A DNA stretch of 64,000 nucleotides, from assembly GCF_002245625.1 (NCBI RefSeq), contig NZ_NOIG01000015.1, forward strand, positions 1 through 64,000. The letters run 5' to 3'. Position numbers and translations under genes: made by a program. Origin of the DNA: Acidovorax kalamii. Its GTDB lineage: Bacteria; Pseudomonadota; Gammaproteobacteria; Burkholderiales; Burkholderiaceae_C. The stretch's first letter is position 1; every line of letters starts with the position of its first letter. Below the pieces are notes generated by a model, which saw only the letters and a list, made by a program, of their open reading frames with translations, was not told the origin of the DNA and searched no databases. Below are positions 8,977 through 17,941 of the stretch, piece by piece.

Positions 8977-10257
8977 TCAGCCCCGCACCTCGCCCTCGCC
9001 CAGCACCACGTACTTGAGCGAGGTCAGCCCCTCGATGCCCACCGGCCCACGCGCGTGGAATTTGTCGGTGCTGATGCCGATTTCGGCGCCCAGGCCGTAC
9101 TCGAAGCCATCGGCAAACCGCGTGCTCGCGTTCACCATCACGCTGGCCGAATCCACCTCGCGCAGGAAGCGCTGGGCGTGGACATGGTTCGTCGTCAGGA
9201 TGGCATCGGTGTGGTGGCTGGAATAGTGGTTGATGTGGGCAATGGCTTCGTCCACACCTGCCACGATCTTCACGCTGATGATCGGCGCCAGGTATTCCTC
9301 GCTCCAGTCCTGCTCGGTGGCGGGCACCAGCTTCGCGGCGGGCACGGCCGCCAGAATCGCCAGCGACTCGGGGCAGCCGCGCATCTCCACGCCCTTGGCG
9401 GCATACACCGCGCCGATCCGGGGCAAGAATTCGGCCGCCGCACCGCGCGCCACCAGCAGGCCTTCGCTCGCGTTGCAGGGGCTGTATTTGTTGGTCTTGG
9501 CGTTGTCAGCCACCTTCACCGCCATGGCGATGTCGCAGGGGTCGTCCACATAGGTGTGGCAATTGCCGTCCAGGTGCTTGATCACGGGCACCTTGGCGTC
9601 GCGGCTGATGCGCTCGATCAGGCCCTTGCCACCGCGCGGGATGATCACATCCACAAACTGCGGCATGGCGATGAGCTGGCCCACGGCCTCGCGGTCGGTG
9701 GTCTGCACCAGCTGCACCGCGTCCTGCGGCAGGCCGGCTTCGGCCAGCGCCTGCTGCACCAGCTTGGCCAGCGCCTTGTTCGAGTCAATCGCCTCGGAGC
9801 CGCCGCGCAAGATGCAGGCGTTGCCGCTCTTGATGCTGAGGCTGGCCGCCTCGATGGTCACGTTGGGGCGGCTCTCGTAGATCATGCCGAACACACCGAT
9901 CGGCACGCGCATCTGCCCCACACGGATGCCGCTGGGCTGCTGCTTCATGCCCAGGATCTCGCCAATGATGTCCGGCATGGCGGCCAGCTGCTCGCAGCCT
10001 TCGGCACAGGTCTCCAGCACCTTGGGGCTGAGCTTGAGACGGTCCACCATGGGCTCGGCCAGCCCGGCGGCGCGGGCACGCTCCAGGTCTTTGGCGTTGT
10101 CGATCTGCAGCGCATCCACGTTCTCGCGCAGCAGCCGGGCCAGCGCCTTGAGTGCTTTGTTTTTGATAGCTGCTGGCGCTTTGGCCATCAGCGCAGAGGC
10201 TGTTTTTGCCTGGAGACCGAGAGAATGCGTGTATTCAGCGACGTGGAGGGCGTTCAT
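8977..10257 (-). CDS. proA: Gamma-glutamyl phosphate reductase
   Basis: The second enzyme of proline synthesis: it reduces gamma-glutamyl phosphate to glutamate semialdehyde with NADPH. The 426 residues fit the ALDH-superfamily ProA. The catalytic cysteine lies in [13 protein letters not shown], and [13 protein letters not shown] is the family's conserved segment. I chose the ATG at 10255-10257 ([14 protein letters not shown]). Residues about 16-33 are encoded by AT-richer sequence closely matching the dispersed repeats (see 10159). In related genomes proA follows holA; here a small divergent gene lies between them. Confidence 0.95.
   Translation of the reverse strand: MNALHVAEYTHSLGLQAKTASALMAKAPAAIKNKALKALARLLRENVDALQIDNAKDLERARAAGLAEPMVDRLKLSPKVLETCAEGCEQLAAMPDIIGEILGMKQQPSGIRVGQMRVPIGVFGMIYESRPNVTIEAASLSIKSGNACILRGGSEAIDSNKALAKLVQQALAEAGLPQDAVQLVQTTDREAVGQLIAMPQFVDVIIPRGGKGLIERISRDAKVPVIKHLDGNCHTYVDDPCDIAMAVKVADNAKTNKYSPCNASEGLLVARGAAAEFLPRIGAVYAAKGVEMRGCPESLAILAAVPAAKLVPATEQDWSEEYLAPIISVKIVAGVDEAIAHINHYSSHHTDAILTTNHVHAQRFLREVDSASVMVNASTRFADGFEYGLGAEIGISTDKFHARGPVGIEGLTSLKYVVLGEGEVRG
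10159..10210 (-). repeat. Intragenic repeat-like patch inside proA
   Basis: It contains TTTTTGATAGCTGCTGGCGC and ends with GAGGCTGTTTTTGCC. The 14-mer GCTGCTGGCGCTTT (10169-10182) recurs exactly, inverted, in the intergenic repeat at 10646-10659. The patch is read in frame as [14 protein letters not shown] in the N-terminal helix of ProA, without changing the expected protein length. Its codons are AT-richer than those around it. Confidence 0.65.
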
Positions 10258-10320
10258 CCGGCGATTTTGCCGCACTTGGCTTTACCCTTGCGGACTTGCC
10301 CTACTCGCACATCCCTGGCC

Positions 10321-10605
10321 ATGACCACCACCGCCCCCGCCCAGCTCGCCACCCTGACCGAAGCCCTGCAGGCCTTTGAACGCGGCGCCCATACCGCCGC
10401 CACCCTGAGCACCCTGGCCCGCCAGCAGACGGCCCTGCTCGCCGCCCTGCCCCCGCGCTACGGCGAGGTATTGCTGAACCTGCTGGACCGGCTGGAATCG
10501 AGCGCGCTGTTTTCGGAGGAAAGCTGCTCGTTCAGCCAGAAGGATCTGGTGGCGAATTTGCAGATGTGGGTGGAGAAGGCGCGCTCGGCACTGGCAGCCG
10601 CCTGA
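10321..10605 (+). CDS. Small conserved-looking protein of unknown function
   Basis: 94 residues beginning MTTTAPAQLATLTEALQAF. I do not recognise the family. It is predicted to be soluble and helical, with a leucine- and alanine-rich first half (STLARQQTALLAALPPRY), then NLLDRLESSALFSEESCSF and a C-terminal helix ending in SALAAA. It has no signal peptide or membrane segment. It is transcribed divergently from proA (63 bp apart) and converges on holA. GC bias at third positions is consistent with real coding. Its position between proA and holA suggests a lineage-specific gene. Confidence 0.7.
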   Translation: MTTTAPAQLATLTEALQAFERGAHTAATLSTLARQQTALLAALPPRYGEVLLNLLDRLESSALFSEESCSFSQKDLVANLQMWVEKARSALAAA

Positions 10606-10617
10606 CCAAAGATTCCC

Positions 10618-10660
10618 ATTTTGATAGCACAAGGCGCTTGATAGAAAAGCGCCAGCAGCC
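10618..10660 (+). repeat. Dispersed repeat, family A variant (after the 94-residue gene)
   Basis: It has TTTTGATAGC, then AAGGCGCTTG, then an inverted AAGCGCCAGCAGCC, so it can fold on itself through GGCGCTT/AAGCGCC. It lies between two convergent genes and could serve as a weak transcript end. No T-run follows. Confidence 0.65.
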
Positions 10661-10677
10661 TGTTCGCCGCCGAGCCC

Positions 10678-11733
10678 TCAGCGCGCCGCCTGCGTCAACC
10701 GGCACACCTGCAGCGCCAGCCTTTGCAGCGCCTGCCAGCCATCCTGCGGCCAGTCGGGCTGCTTGAGGCCTTTGACAATGCCGTCCACCGTGTGCGCCGA
10801 CTGCAGCAGGCGCGCCAGGGCGGCGTCGCTGGCCTTGGGCAGGATGCGCTCGAACAGGCGCTCCTTGGGGCCCCAGATGCGGTTCTCGCGCAAAGCCATG
10901 GGCAAGGGGCGGCCTGCGTTCATGGCGTCTTTCACGCGTTTCAGGGCGCGGATGTCTTCGGCCAGCGCCCAGTGCACCAGCACCTCGGCCTCGCCCTCGG
11001 CCTGCAGGCCGTCGAGCATGCGCTGCACGCGGGCGGTGTGGCCTGAGAGCACGGATTCGGACAGCTTGAACACGTCGTAGCGCGCCACGTTGAGCACGGC
11101 GGCCTCGACCTGGGCCTGGGTCAGCTCGCCCGCCGGGTGCAGCAGCGCGAGCTTCTGGATCTCCTGGTGCGCGGCCAGCAGGTTGCCTTCCACGCGGTCG
11201 GCAAAGAACTGCAAGGTGCGCTGCCCTTCCTCGCCCGCCACCACACGCTGGCCCTGCGCGGCCAGGCGCTGGGCGATCCACTGGGGCAGCATGCCGCGCT
11301 CGATGGGGTCGATCTGGATGGAGGTGCCGCTAGATTCGAGTGCGGCGAACCAAGCGCCGGTCTTGGTGGCCTTGTCCAGGCGCGGCAGCATCACCAGAGT
11401 AAGGGTGCTGTCGTTGCCACGTGCCGATTCGGCCACCTGCTGCAGGGCCACGCTGCCGTCCTTGCCGGGCTTGCCCGAGGGGATGCGGATCTCGACGATC
11501 TGCTTGTCGGCAAACAGGCTGAGCGAGCCACCGGCGGCCAGCACGGCGCTCCAGTCGAAGTGCGCCCCGGCCACGGTGTAGCTGCTGCGTTCGGTGTAGC
11601 CCTGGGCGCGGGCCGTGGCGCGGATGGCGTCGGCGGCCTCTTGCTGCAGCAAGGGTTCGTCGCCATGCAATACATAAAGCGGCGACAGGCCCCGTTGAAG
11701 ATGCGATGAGAGTTGGGCCATGGCGACTTGCAT
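10678..11733 (-). CDS. holA: DNA polymerase III subunit delta
   Basis: The clamp-loader subunit that opens the beta clamp during replication. The 351 residues fit HolA. The N-terminal AAA+-like domain begins LSPLYVLHGDEPLLQQEA, and the collar domain is C-terminal. I chose the ATG at 11731-11733; MAQLSSHLQRG at 11721 is an alternative. In most Burkholderiales holA directly follows lptE. Here lptE is 12 kb away, and an arginase gene is transcribed divergently from the 200-bp upstream gap. Confidence 0.93.
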   Translation of the reverse strand: MQVAMAQLSSHLQRGLSPLYVLHGDEPLLQQEAADAIRATARAQGYTERSSYTVAGAHFDWSAVLAAGGSLSLFADKQIVEIRIPSGKPGKDGSVALQQVAESARGNDSTLTLVMLPRLDKATKTGAWFAALESSGTSIQIDPIERGMLPQWIAQRLAAQGQRVVAGEEGQRTLQFFADRVEGNLLAAHQEIQKLALLHPAGELTQAQVEAAVLNVARYDVFKLSESVLSGHTARVQRMLDGLQAEGEAEVLVHWALAEDIRALKRVKDAMNAGRPLPMALRENRIWGPKERLFERILPKASDAALARLLQSAHTVDGIVKGLKQPDWPQDGWQALQRLALQVCRLTQAAR

Positions 11734-11765
11734 GCGGCAAAGTTTATCGCCTTGCCCCGCCGGGT

Positions 11766-11805
11766 TTTGTGCAAATGGCCAGTGTGCACCCGCACAGTGC
11801 ACAAA
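11766..11805. promoter_or_regulatory. Inverted repeats in the holA/arginase divergent gap
   Basis: TTTGTGCA (11766-11773) is matched by its reverse complement TGCACAAA (11798-11805). Inside lies a second palindrome, TGTGC-N4-GCACA (11783-11796). The symmetric sequence lies in the shared upstream region of holA and the arginase gene, so it could be an operator for an arginine-responsive regulator. No regulator gene is adjacent and the binding protein is unknown. Confidence 0.4.
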
Positions 11806-11933
11806 GGCCATGGCGGACTGATCAGCCCGCGCACTGTTCATTGGCACCCAAAGCCCCGAGAATGCCCGGGCGCCACCGCCCGCGCTGCGGCCTGGCCGCT
11901 GCCCTTGTCCACCCCGCACAGAAAGCCTTGACC

Positions 11934-12887
11934 ATGCCCCCCAACACCCTGCGCAGCGCCCAGCCCACCAGCCTGATTGGCGCGCCCACCGACATCGGCG
12001 CGGGCGCGCGCGGCGCGTCGATGGGCCCCGAGGCCCTGCGCGTGGCGGGGCTGCAGGCGGCGCTGGAGCTGCACGGGCTGCAGGTGTTTGACCGGGGCAA
12101 CCTTGGCGGCCCCTCCAACCCCTGGTTGCCCCCGGTGAACGGCTACCGCCACCTGCCCGAGGTGGCGCAGTGGAACCGGCTGGTGTACGACGCCGTGTAT
12201 GCCGAGCTGCAACTGGGCCACCTGCCCATCCTGCTGGGCGGCGACCACAGCCTGGGCCTGGGCAGCATCAGCGCCGTGGCCCGCCACTGCGCAGAAAGCG
12301 GCAAGAAACTGCGCGTGCTCTGGCTCGACGCACATGCCGACTTCAACACCAGCGAACTCACCCCCAGCGGCAACGTGCACGGCATGCCCGTGGCCTGCCT
12401 GTGCGGCTTTGGCCCGGCCGAACTGACGCAGCTGGCGGCCATGCCCGGCGGTGGCCCGGCACTGCGGCCCGAGCAGATCCGCCAGATCGGCATCCGCAGC
12501 GTGGACGCAGGCGAAAAACGCTTTGTGCACGAGCAGGGCCTGGAAGTGTTTGACATGCGCGCCATCGACGAGGTGGGCATGCGCCAGGTGATGGAACGGG
12601 CCCTGGCGGGCGTGGACACCCACACCCACCTGCATGTGAGCTTTGACGTGGATTTTCTGGACCCCGACATTGCCCCTGGCGTGGGCACCACCGTGCCTGG
12701 CGGCCCCACCTACCGCGAGGCGCAGCTGTGCATGGAGATGATTGCCGACAGCGGCCGCCTGGCGTCCCTCGACATCGTGGAGCTGAACCCGGCGCTGGAC
12801 GTGCGCAACAAGACCGCTGTGTTGGCGGTGGACCTGGTGGAGTCGCTGTTTGGCAAGAGCACGCTGATGCGCACACGGCCTGTGTGA
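11934..12887 (+). CDS. rocF: Arginase
   Basis: Hydrolyses arginine to ornithine and urea. The ureohydrolase fold is shown by its metal-binding motifs: GGDHSLGLGSISA, WLDAHADFNT followed by SGNVHGMPVA, and SFDVDFLDPDIAPGVG, which supply the His/Asp ligands of the binuclear manganese site. The SGN-HGMP loop favours arginase over agmatinase. I chose the ATG at 11934 (MPPNTLRSAQPTSLIG), giving 317 residues; the frame is open further upstream but is not arginase-like. It is the first gene of the block between holA and lptE; no urease or ornithine genes are nearby. Confidence 0.9.
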   Translation: MPPNTLRSAQPTSLIGAPTDIGAGARGASMGPEALRVAGLQAALELHGLQVFDRGNLGGPSNPWLPPVNGYRHLPEVAQWNRLVYDAVYAELQLGHLPILLGGDHSLGLGSISAVARHCAESGKKLRVLWLDAHADFNTSELTPSGNVHGMPVACLCGFGPAELTQLAAMPGGGPALRPEQIRQIGIRSVDAGEKRFVHEQGLEVFDMRAIDEVGMRQVMERALAGVDTHTHLHVSFDVDFLDPDIAPGVGTTVPGGPTYREAQLCMEMIADSGRLASLDIVELNPALDVRNKTAVLAVDLVESLFGKSTLMRTRPV

Positions 12888-12918
12888 GGCACGGCACAGC
12901 GGGCGCAGGCCCGTTTAC

Positions 12919-12975
12919 TACCAATTTAATAGCTGCAAAGGCATGATGGTCGCGCGGTAACGGCCATTTTTGCCT
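12919..12975 (+). repeat. Dispersed AGCTAT repeat, family A (after arginase)
   Basis: It reads AATTTAATAGCTGCAAAGGC, then ATGATGGTCGCGCG, then CGGCCATTTTTGCC. It aligns closely with the copy at 23776 (AATAGCTTAAAAGGCATG, then ATCGCGCG, then CGGCATTTTTG). The 15-mer AGCTGCAAAGGCATG (12931-12945) recurs exactly, inverted, inside mtnN at 49114-49128. It lies between two convergent genes. Confidence 0.8.
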
Positions 12976-13047
12976 GAAGAAAATCGCCACCGCCACCCGT
13001 TCAGACAGCAGGCCGCAGCCCGAACGGGTGGGCGCAGCGGCCCAGCG

Positions 13048-13995
13048 TTACAGCAGCGCCTGCACCTGCTGCGCTGTGGGCAGCGGCGCCACGGCGCCAA
13101 AGCCCTGCACGGCCAGCGATGCCGCCGTGTTGGCATAGCTCACGGCGGCGGCCAGGTCATCGCCCAGCGCCAGGCGCGCGAGCAGGTTGCCATCAAAGCA
13201 ATCACCCGCCCCCGTGGCATCCACCAGCGCCACACTGCGGCCCGCCACACGCTGGCGCGGCACGGCGGGGTCGGCGCTGCTCAGCAGCACGCCATCCGCC
13301 CCGAGCTTGACGACCACCGTGGCCGCGCCCTGCGCGTGGCCCCAGTCGGCAATCGCATCCGCATCGCTCAGGCCCAGCAGCGCGGCCATGTCATCGAGCC
13401 CCGGCAGGAAGATGTCGCACAGCGACACCGCATGCGCGATGCAGGCCCGCGCCCGTGCCAGCGGCCAGAGCTTGAGGCGCAGGTTGGGGTCGAACGCCAC
13501 GCGTGCACCGGCGGCCCGCGCCACGCGCATGGCCTCAAAGGCCGTGTCGCAGGCCGAGGCCGACACCGCCAGCGAGATACCCGACACATGCAGGATGTGG
13601 CACTGCTGCAGCACCGCTGTGGGCGCATCCAGCAACCACGCAGGCGCCATGCGGCTGGCGGCCGAGCCCGCGCGCAGGTAGCTGAACTCGTGCCCGGCCG
13701 CACCATGCGTCACAAAGTAGATGCCCGTGGGGTGCTGCGCGTCGCGCTCTACCGCCGTGGTGTCCACACCTTCGCGCGCCCACAGGTCCAGCAGGGCCTG
13801 GCCAAAGGCATCGCTGCCCAGGCGGGTAAGGTATGCGGTGCGTGCGCCCGCGCGGGCGGCGGCGATCACGGCGTTGCTGGTGTCGCCCCCAAAGCCCTGC
13901 AGGTACTGCGGCTCGCCAGGACGCGTCTGGTTGAACTCCACCAGCGCCTCGCCCAGCGCCACCACGTCCCACACAGCTTGCTTGGCTGCGGTCAT
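13048..13995 (-). CDS. PfkB-family sugar kinase, 2-keto-3-deoxygluconate kinase-like
   Basis: A 315-residue ribokinase-fold kinase. It carries the family's N-terminal di-glycine segment (LQGFGGDTSNAVIAAARAG) and the C-terminal anion-hole motif DATGAGDCFDGNLLARL with the catalytic Asp. Overall it resembles KdgK, which phosphorylates 2-keto-3-deoxygluconate, but specificity cannot be fixed from sequence. It follows a RidA gene on the same strand with 3 bp between them, so the two form an operon, divergent from the dpp-deaminase operon. A KDG-type kinase beside an amino-acid dehydratase suggests that the dehydratase product is a 2-keto-3-deoxy sugar acid. Confidence 0.85.
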   Translation of the reverse strand: MTAAKQAVWDVVALGEALVEFNQTRPGEPQYLQGFGGDTSNAVIAAARAGARTAYLTRLGSDAFGQALLDLWAREGVDTTAVERDAQHPTGIYFVTHGAAGHEFSYLRAGSAASRMAPAWLLDAPTAVLQQCHILHVSGISLAVSASACDTAFEAMRVARAAGARVAFDPNLRLKLWPLARARACIAHAVSLCDIFLPGLDDMAALLGLSDADAIADWGHAQGAATVVVKLGADGVLLSSADPAVPRQRVAGRSVALVDATGAGDCFDGNLLARLALGDDLAAAVSYANTAASLAVQGFGAVAPLPTAQQVQALL

Positions 13996-13998
13996 GGC

Positions 13999-14388
13999 TC
14001 AGCCGCGCGGCTTGTAGGCCGTCACGTCGATCTCGACCTTGGCGTCGATCATCAGGCGCGATTCGACGGTGGAGCGTGCGGGGCGGTGGTCCCCAAAACA
14101 CTCCATGTACACGCGGTTGAAGCTGCCGAAGTCCCGCGCATCGGCCAGCCAGACGCTGACCTTGGCCACATCGTCCAGGGTGCAGTCGGCCAGGGCCAAA
14201 GCGTCCTTGACGCGCTGGAACACCTGGCGTGTCTGCGCCTCGATGCCGCCGACCACCACCTGGCCCTGGTCGTCGGTGGGCACCTGGCCCGAGACAAAAA
14301 CGAAGTCGCCGGCACGGGTGCCGGGCGAGAGGGGGCGTGCGAGGCGATCGGACGCGAGCGGCGCTTGGCCGAGGGTTTCTACTGGCAT
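13999..14388 (-). CDS. RidA-family enamine/imine deaminase
   Basis: 129 residues of the RidA/YjgF/UK114 family. These trimers hydrolyse reactive 2-aminoacrylate-type enamines and imines released by PLP-dependent dehydratases. Recognisable features are LSPGTRAGDFVFVSGQVPTD at the start and, near the C-terminus, the conserved arginine in ARSTVESRLM with VEIDVTAYKP. The start is the ATG at 14386-14388. It heads a two-gene operon with the kinase and faces the operon that encodes the PLP deaminase across a 117-bp promoter region. Quenching of that enzyme's intermediate is the likely role. Confidence 0.9.
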   Translation of the reverse strand: MPVETLGQAPLASDRLARPLSPGTRAGDFVFVSGQVPTDDQGQVVVGGIEAQTRQVFQRVKDALALADCTLDDVAKVSVWLADARDFGSFNRVYMECFGDHRPARSTVESRLMIDAKVEIDVTAYKPRG

Positions 14389-14410
14389 GGAAAACGCTCC
14401 TTTGAGTAAA

Positions 14411-14492
14411 GATATTACACACTTCCTTCCAGAAATGCCCATCTCGTTCGCAATTCTGGCATCGAATGTGCTTATTTGTGTAATCCTATTAC
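14411..14492. promoter_or_regulatory. Divergent promoter/operator region between ridA and dppA
   Basis: This 117-bp gap is clearly AT-richer than the genes. It holds a short perfect palindrome GTAAT-CCT-ATTAC (14480-14492). A widely spaced pair ATTACAC (14414-14420) / GTGTAAT (14478-14484) and a pair CCAGAA (14429-14434) / TTCTGG (14454-14459) are also present. Symmetric sites placed between both transcripts are what an RpiR-family regulator, encoded downstream in this cluster, would bind. Binding is inferred. Confidence 0.5.
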
Positions 14493-14505
14493 TTCGAGGT
14501 GTGCA

Positions 14506-16116
14506 ATGCAAACGTCTGGAACCAACCTGGTGCAGCATCCGCTGCCAACGCCTGAACTGCGGGGCCGCCGCAAGCTGCTGGGTGCTGCGGCGCTGACCGC
14601 GGCCCTCACCCTGGCCTGCAGCGCCAGCTGGGCCCAAACGGCCGCCACCGCCCCAGTCAAGGGCGGCGCCGCCAACCTCGCCATGGTGGGCGAGCCCCAG
14701 GGCCTGGACCCCATGGTGAGCACCGCCGACCTGGTGGGCACCATCATGCAGCACGTGTACGAGCCGCTGTACACCTTCGACGCCAACTGGGCCATCGCCC
14801 CCATGCTGGCCGAGGGCCTGCCCACCGTCTCCAAGGACGGGCTGACCTACACCATCCCCTTGCGCAAGGGCGTGAAGTTCCACAACGGGCGCGAGATGAC
14901 GGCCGACGACGTGGTGGCCTCGCTGCAGCGCTGGATGGAGCTGAATCCCCGTGGCAAGGCCGTGGGCAAGGAAGTGGCCTCGCTCACCGCCAAGGGTGCA
15001 CTGGCGGTGGAACTGAAGCTGAAAAATCCTTACGCGCCGCTGCTGGCCCAGCTGGCCCTGCCCAGCGGCATGGCCGCCATCATGGCCAAGGAGAGCATTG
15101 CGCCCCAGCTCAAGGACTTCGTCGGCACCGGCCCCTACCAGTTCAAGGAACGCCGCCCCGACCAGTTCACCGTGCTGGTGCGATTTGACGGCTACGCCAG
15201 CCGCAAGGAAGCCGCCAGCGGCTACGCCGGCAAGCGCGAGGCGCTGCTCGACGAGCTGCGCTTCGTGCCCGTGCCCAGCGCCAACACGCGCGTTGAAGGC
15301 GCGCTCTCGGGCCAGTTCCAGTACGCCGACCTGCTGCCGGTGGAGGCCATTGGCCGCATCGAAAAAGGCGCCCCGGCCGTGGTGCCCATCGTGACGAAGA
15401 ACTTTGGCTTTCCGTACATCGTGTTCAACACCAAGGAAGGCGTTCTGGCCTCGCAGCCACTGCGCCGCGCGGTGCAAACCGCCGTGGGCACGGGCGAGTT
15501 GCTGGCCGCAGGCTTTGGCGACAACCGCTTCTTTGTGGTGGAACCCAACTTCTTCCCTAAGGGCACGCCGTATTACTCGGACGCGGGCAGCAAGCTCTAC
15601 AACGAGCGCAACCCGCAAGCGGCCAAAGACCAGGCAGCCAAGGCCAGCTACAACGGGCAGCCCGTGCGCATCATGGCCAGCCGCCAGTACGAGTTCCACT
15701 ACAACATGGCGCTGGTGATGTCCGAGCAGCTCAAGAAGGCGGGCTTCAAGACCGAACTGCAGGTGGTGGACTGGGCCACGCTGGTGCAGCGCCGCAACGA
15801 CCCCAAGCTGTGGGACGTGTACTTCACCCACTCGGGCCTGTTCCCGGAGCCCATGCTCTCGCCACCACAACTGGGTGACGGTGCCCCAGGCTGGTGGGAA
15901 TCTGATGCCAAGAAGGCCGCGCTGTCTGCATTCAACCAAGCAACGGACCCCGCCAAGCGTGGCGCGCTGTGGGGCAAGGTGCAGCAGGTGGTGTACGACG
16001 AAGTGCCCTTCATCGAAGTGGGCAAGTTCAACGGTTTGTCGGCCCGCTCGGCCAAGCTGCAGGGCTACACACCGGCCATCTGGCCGTTCTTCTGGAACAC
16101 GGGCCTGGCCAAGTAA
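14506..16116 (+). CDS. Peptide/opine-type ABC transporter substrate-binding protein
   Basis: 536 residues of the SBP family 5 (DppA/OppA). An N-terminal export signal has twin arginines (GRRKLLGAAALTAALTL) and a likely cleavage site after SASWA, so Tat export is possible. The mature part has the family features GLDPMVSTADLVGTIMQHVY, GLTYTIPLRKGVKFHNGREM and DFVGTGPYQFKERRP. A GAGGTG ribosome-binding site precedes the ATG at 14506. It is the first gene of a seven- or eight-gene operon. SBP family 5 also carries non-peptide ligands, so the substrate is open. Confidence 0.9.
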   Translation: MQTSGTNLVQHPLPTPELRGRRKLLGAAALTAALTLACSASWAQTAATAPVKGGAANLAMVGEPQGLDPMVSTADLVGTIMQHVYEPLYTFDANWAIAPMLAEGLPTVSKDGLTYTIPLRKGVKFHNGREMTADDVVASLQRWMELNPRGKAVGKEVASLTAKGALAVELKLKNPYAPLLAQLALPSGMAAIMAKESIAPQLKDFVGTGPYQFKERRPDQFTVLVRFDGYASRKEAASGYAGKREALLDELRFVPVPSANTRVEGALSGQFQYADLLPVEAIGRIEKGAPAVVPIVTKNFGFPYIVFNTKEGVLASQPLRRAVQTAVGTGELLAAGFGDNRFFVVEPNFFPKGTPYYSDAGSKLYNERNPQAAKDQAAKASYNGQPVRIMASRQYEFHYNMALVMSEQLKKAGFKTELQVVDWATLVQRRNDPKLWDVYFTHSGLFPEPMLSPPQLGDGAPGWWESDAKKAALSAFNQATDPAKRGALWGKVQQVVYDEVPFIEVGKFNGLSARSAKLQGYTPAIWPFFWNTGLAK

Positions 16117-16134
16117 GCAGGGGCAGACAGCACC

Positions 16135-17085
16135 ATGATGCGATTTCTGTTGAAGCGCCTGGGCGGCGCCGTGGTGGTGCTGGCCCTGGTGGCAGTGCTG
16201 GTGTTCTGCCTCACGCGGCTGGCCTCGGGCGACCCGGTGGCGCTGCTGCTGGGTGACCAGGCCACCGCCGCCGACATTGCCCAGGCCCGCGCGCAGTATG
16301 GGCTGGACAAGCCCCTGCCCGTGCAGTTTGCGCTGTGGGTGGGCGAGCTGCTGCAGGGCAACCTGGGGCACTCGCTGTTTCTGCAGCGCCCCGTGGCCCA
16401 GGCCCTGCTGGAGCGGGCCGAGCCCACGCTGTTCCTCGCGCTGTTTGCCGTGGGCATTGCCGCGCTGGTGGGCGTGCCCTGCGGCATGGCCGCCGCCGTC
16501 TGGCGCGGCAGCGCCACCGACCAGGCCGTGAGTGGGGTGGCCATGCTGGGCGCGAGCGTGCCCAGCTTCTGGCTGGGCCTCATCCTCATCCAGCTGTTTG
16601 CGGTCAAGTTGGGGTGGTTTCCGGCCTCAGGCTATGGCGACCCCACGGCCACGCTGGGCGAGCGGCTGTCGCATCTGATGCTGCCTGCGCTGGTGCTGGG
16701 ACTGCTCAATTCGGCGCTCATCATCCGCTTCACGCGCGCCTCCATGCTCGACATTCTGGGCGAAGACTATGTGCGCACCGCCCGCGCCAAGGGCCTGCCC
16801 GAGGGCACCATCATGGTCAAGCATGTGCTGCGCAATGCGCTGGTGCCCATCGTCACGGTGCTGGGGCTGACCATGGCGCTGATGATTGGCGGCACCGTGG
16901 TGACCGAAACGGTCTTCAACCTGCCCGGCGTAGGCAACCTGGTGGTGCGGGCCGTGCTGCGGCGCGACTACCCCGTGATCCAAGGCACGCTCTTGGTGAT
17001 TGCCGCCATCTACGTCTTCATCAACCTGGCCATCGACTTTCTGTACACGCTGGTGGACCCCCGTATCCGCCTGGAAGCACCATGA
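16135..17085 (+). CDS. ABC transporter permease, DppB-like
   Basis: An inner-membrane permease of 316 residues with six hydrophobic segments. The binding-protein-dependent transport signature (EAA loop) is near YVRTARAKGLPEGTIMVKHVLRNAL. Its N-terminal TM segment and the periplasmic loop with QARAQYGLDKPLP are typical of DppB/GsiC. It begins 18 bp after the binding protein; its stop overlaps the next permease's start as ATGA (17082-17085), which indicates translational coupling. Confidence 0.92.
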   Translation: MMRFLLKRLGGAVVVLALVAVLVFCLTRLASGDPVALLLGDQATAADIAQARAQYGLDKPLPVQFALWVGELLQGNLGHSLFLQRPVAQALLERAEPTLFLALFAVGIAALVGVPCGMAAAVWRGSATDQAVSGVAMLGASVPSFWLGLILIQLFAVKLGWFPASGYGDPTATLGERLSHLMLPALVLGLLNSALIIRFTRASMLDILGEDYVRTARAKGLPEGTIMVKHVLRNALVPIVTVLGLTMALMIGGTVVTETVFNLPGVGNLVVRAVLRRDYPVIQGTLLVIAAIYVFINLAIDFLYTLVDPRIRLEAP

Positions 17086-17941
17086 ACCCGAGCCCTTCCT
17101 TCTGGCACCGCCTGCGGGCCGTGCTGCGCCGCCTGTTCGCCCGCAAGGTGGTGCTGGCCGCCGCCATCGTGATAACCCTGGTGGCGAGCATTGCGGTCGT
17201 CTTCCCCTGGGTGTCCGATGCGGACCCCAACGCCCTGTCGATCAGCGAGCGGCTGCGCGCGCCCTCGGGCACGCACTGGGCGGGCACCGACGAACTGGGC
17301 CGCGATGTGCTGCTGCGCATCGTGCACGGCGCGCGCTACTCGCTGCTGATTGGCCTGGTCACCGCCGCGGGCGCCGTGCTGCTGGGCACGCTGTTAGGCA
17401 TGCTGGCGGGGTTCTTCCGCAAGCTCGATGCCCCGCTGATGCGCCTGGTGGACGCGATGATGTCCTTTCCCGACATCCTGCTGGGCATTGCGCTGGTGTC
17501 CATCCTGGGCGTGTCGCTGTGGAACGTGATGCTGGCGCTGGTCATCGTCTACACCCCACGCGTGGCCCGCGTGGTGCGCGCCACCACGCTGGTGCTGCGC
17601 GAGCTGCTGTTTGTGGACGCAGCACGCGCCCTGGGCGTGCGCACGCACCTCATCCTGTGGCGCCACATCCTGCCCAACCTGATGTCGCCCATCCTGGTAC
17701 AGGTGACGTTCATCTTTGCCTACGCCATCCTGGCCGAGGCGGGCCTGTCCTTTCTGGGCGTGGGCGTGCCGCCCGACATCCCCACCTGGGGCACCATGAT
17801 TGCGGGCAGCCTGGACTATGCCGACAAGGCGTTCTGGACCATCTTTGCCCCCGGCGTGGCCATCGTGCTCACGGCCCTGTCGCTGCAGATGCTGGGCGAC
17901 GGAGTGCGCGACCTGCTTGACCCCAAACTGAAGAAGACCGT

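Noticed and set aside
14389..16371. An extension of the RidA frame to 790 codons on the minus strand
   Set aside because: Only the last 129 codons are RidA-like. The rest runs antisense through the ABC transporter binding-protein gene.
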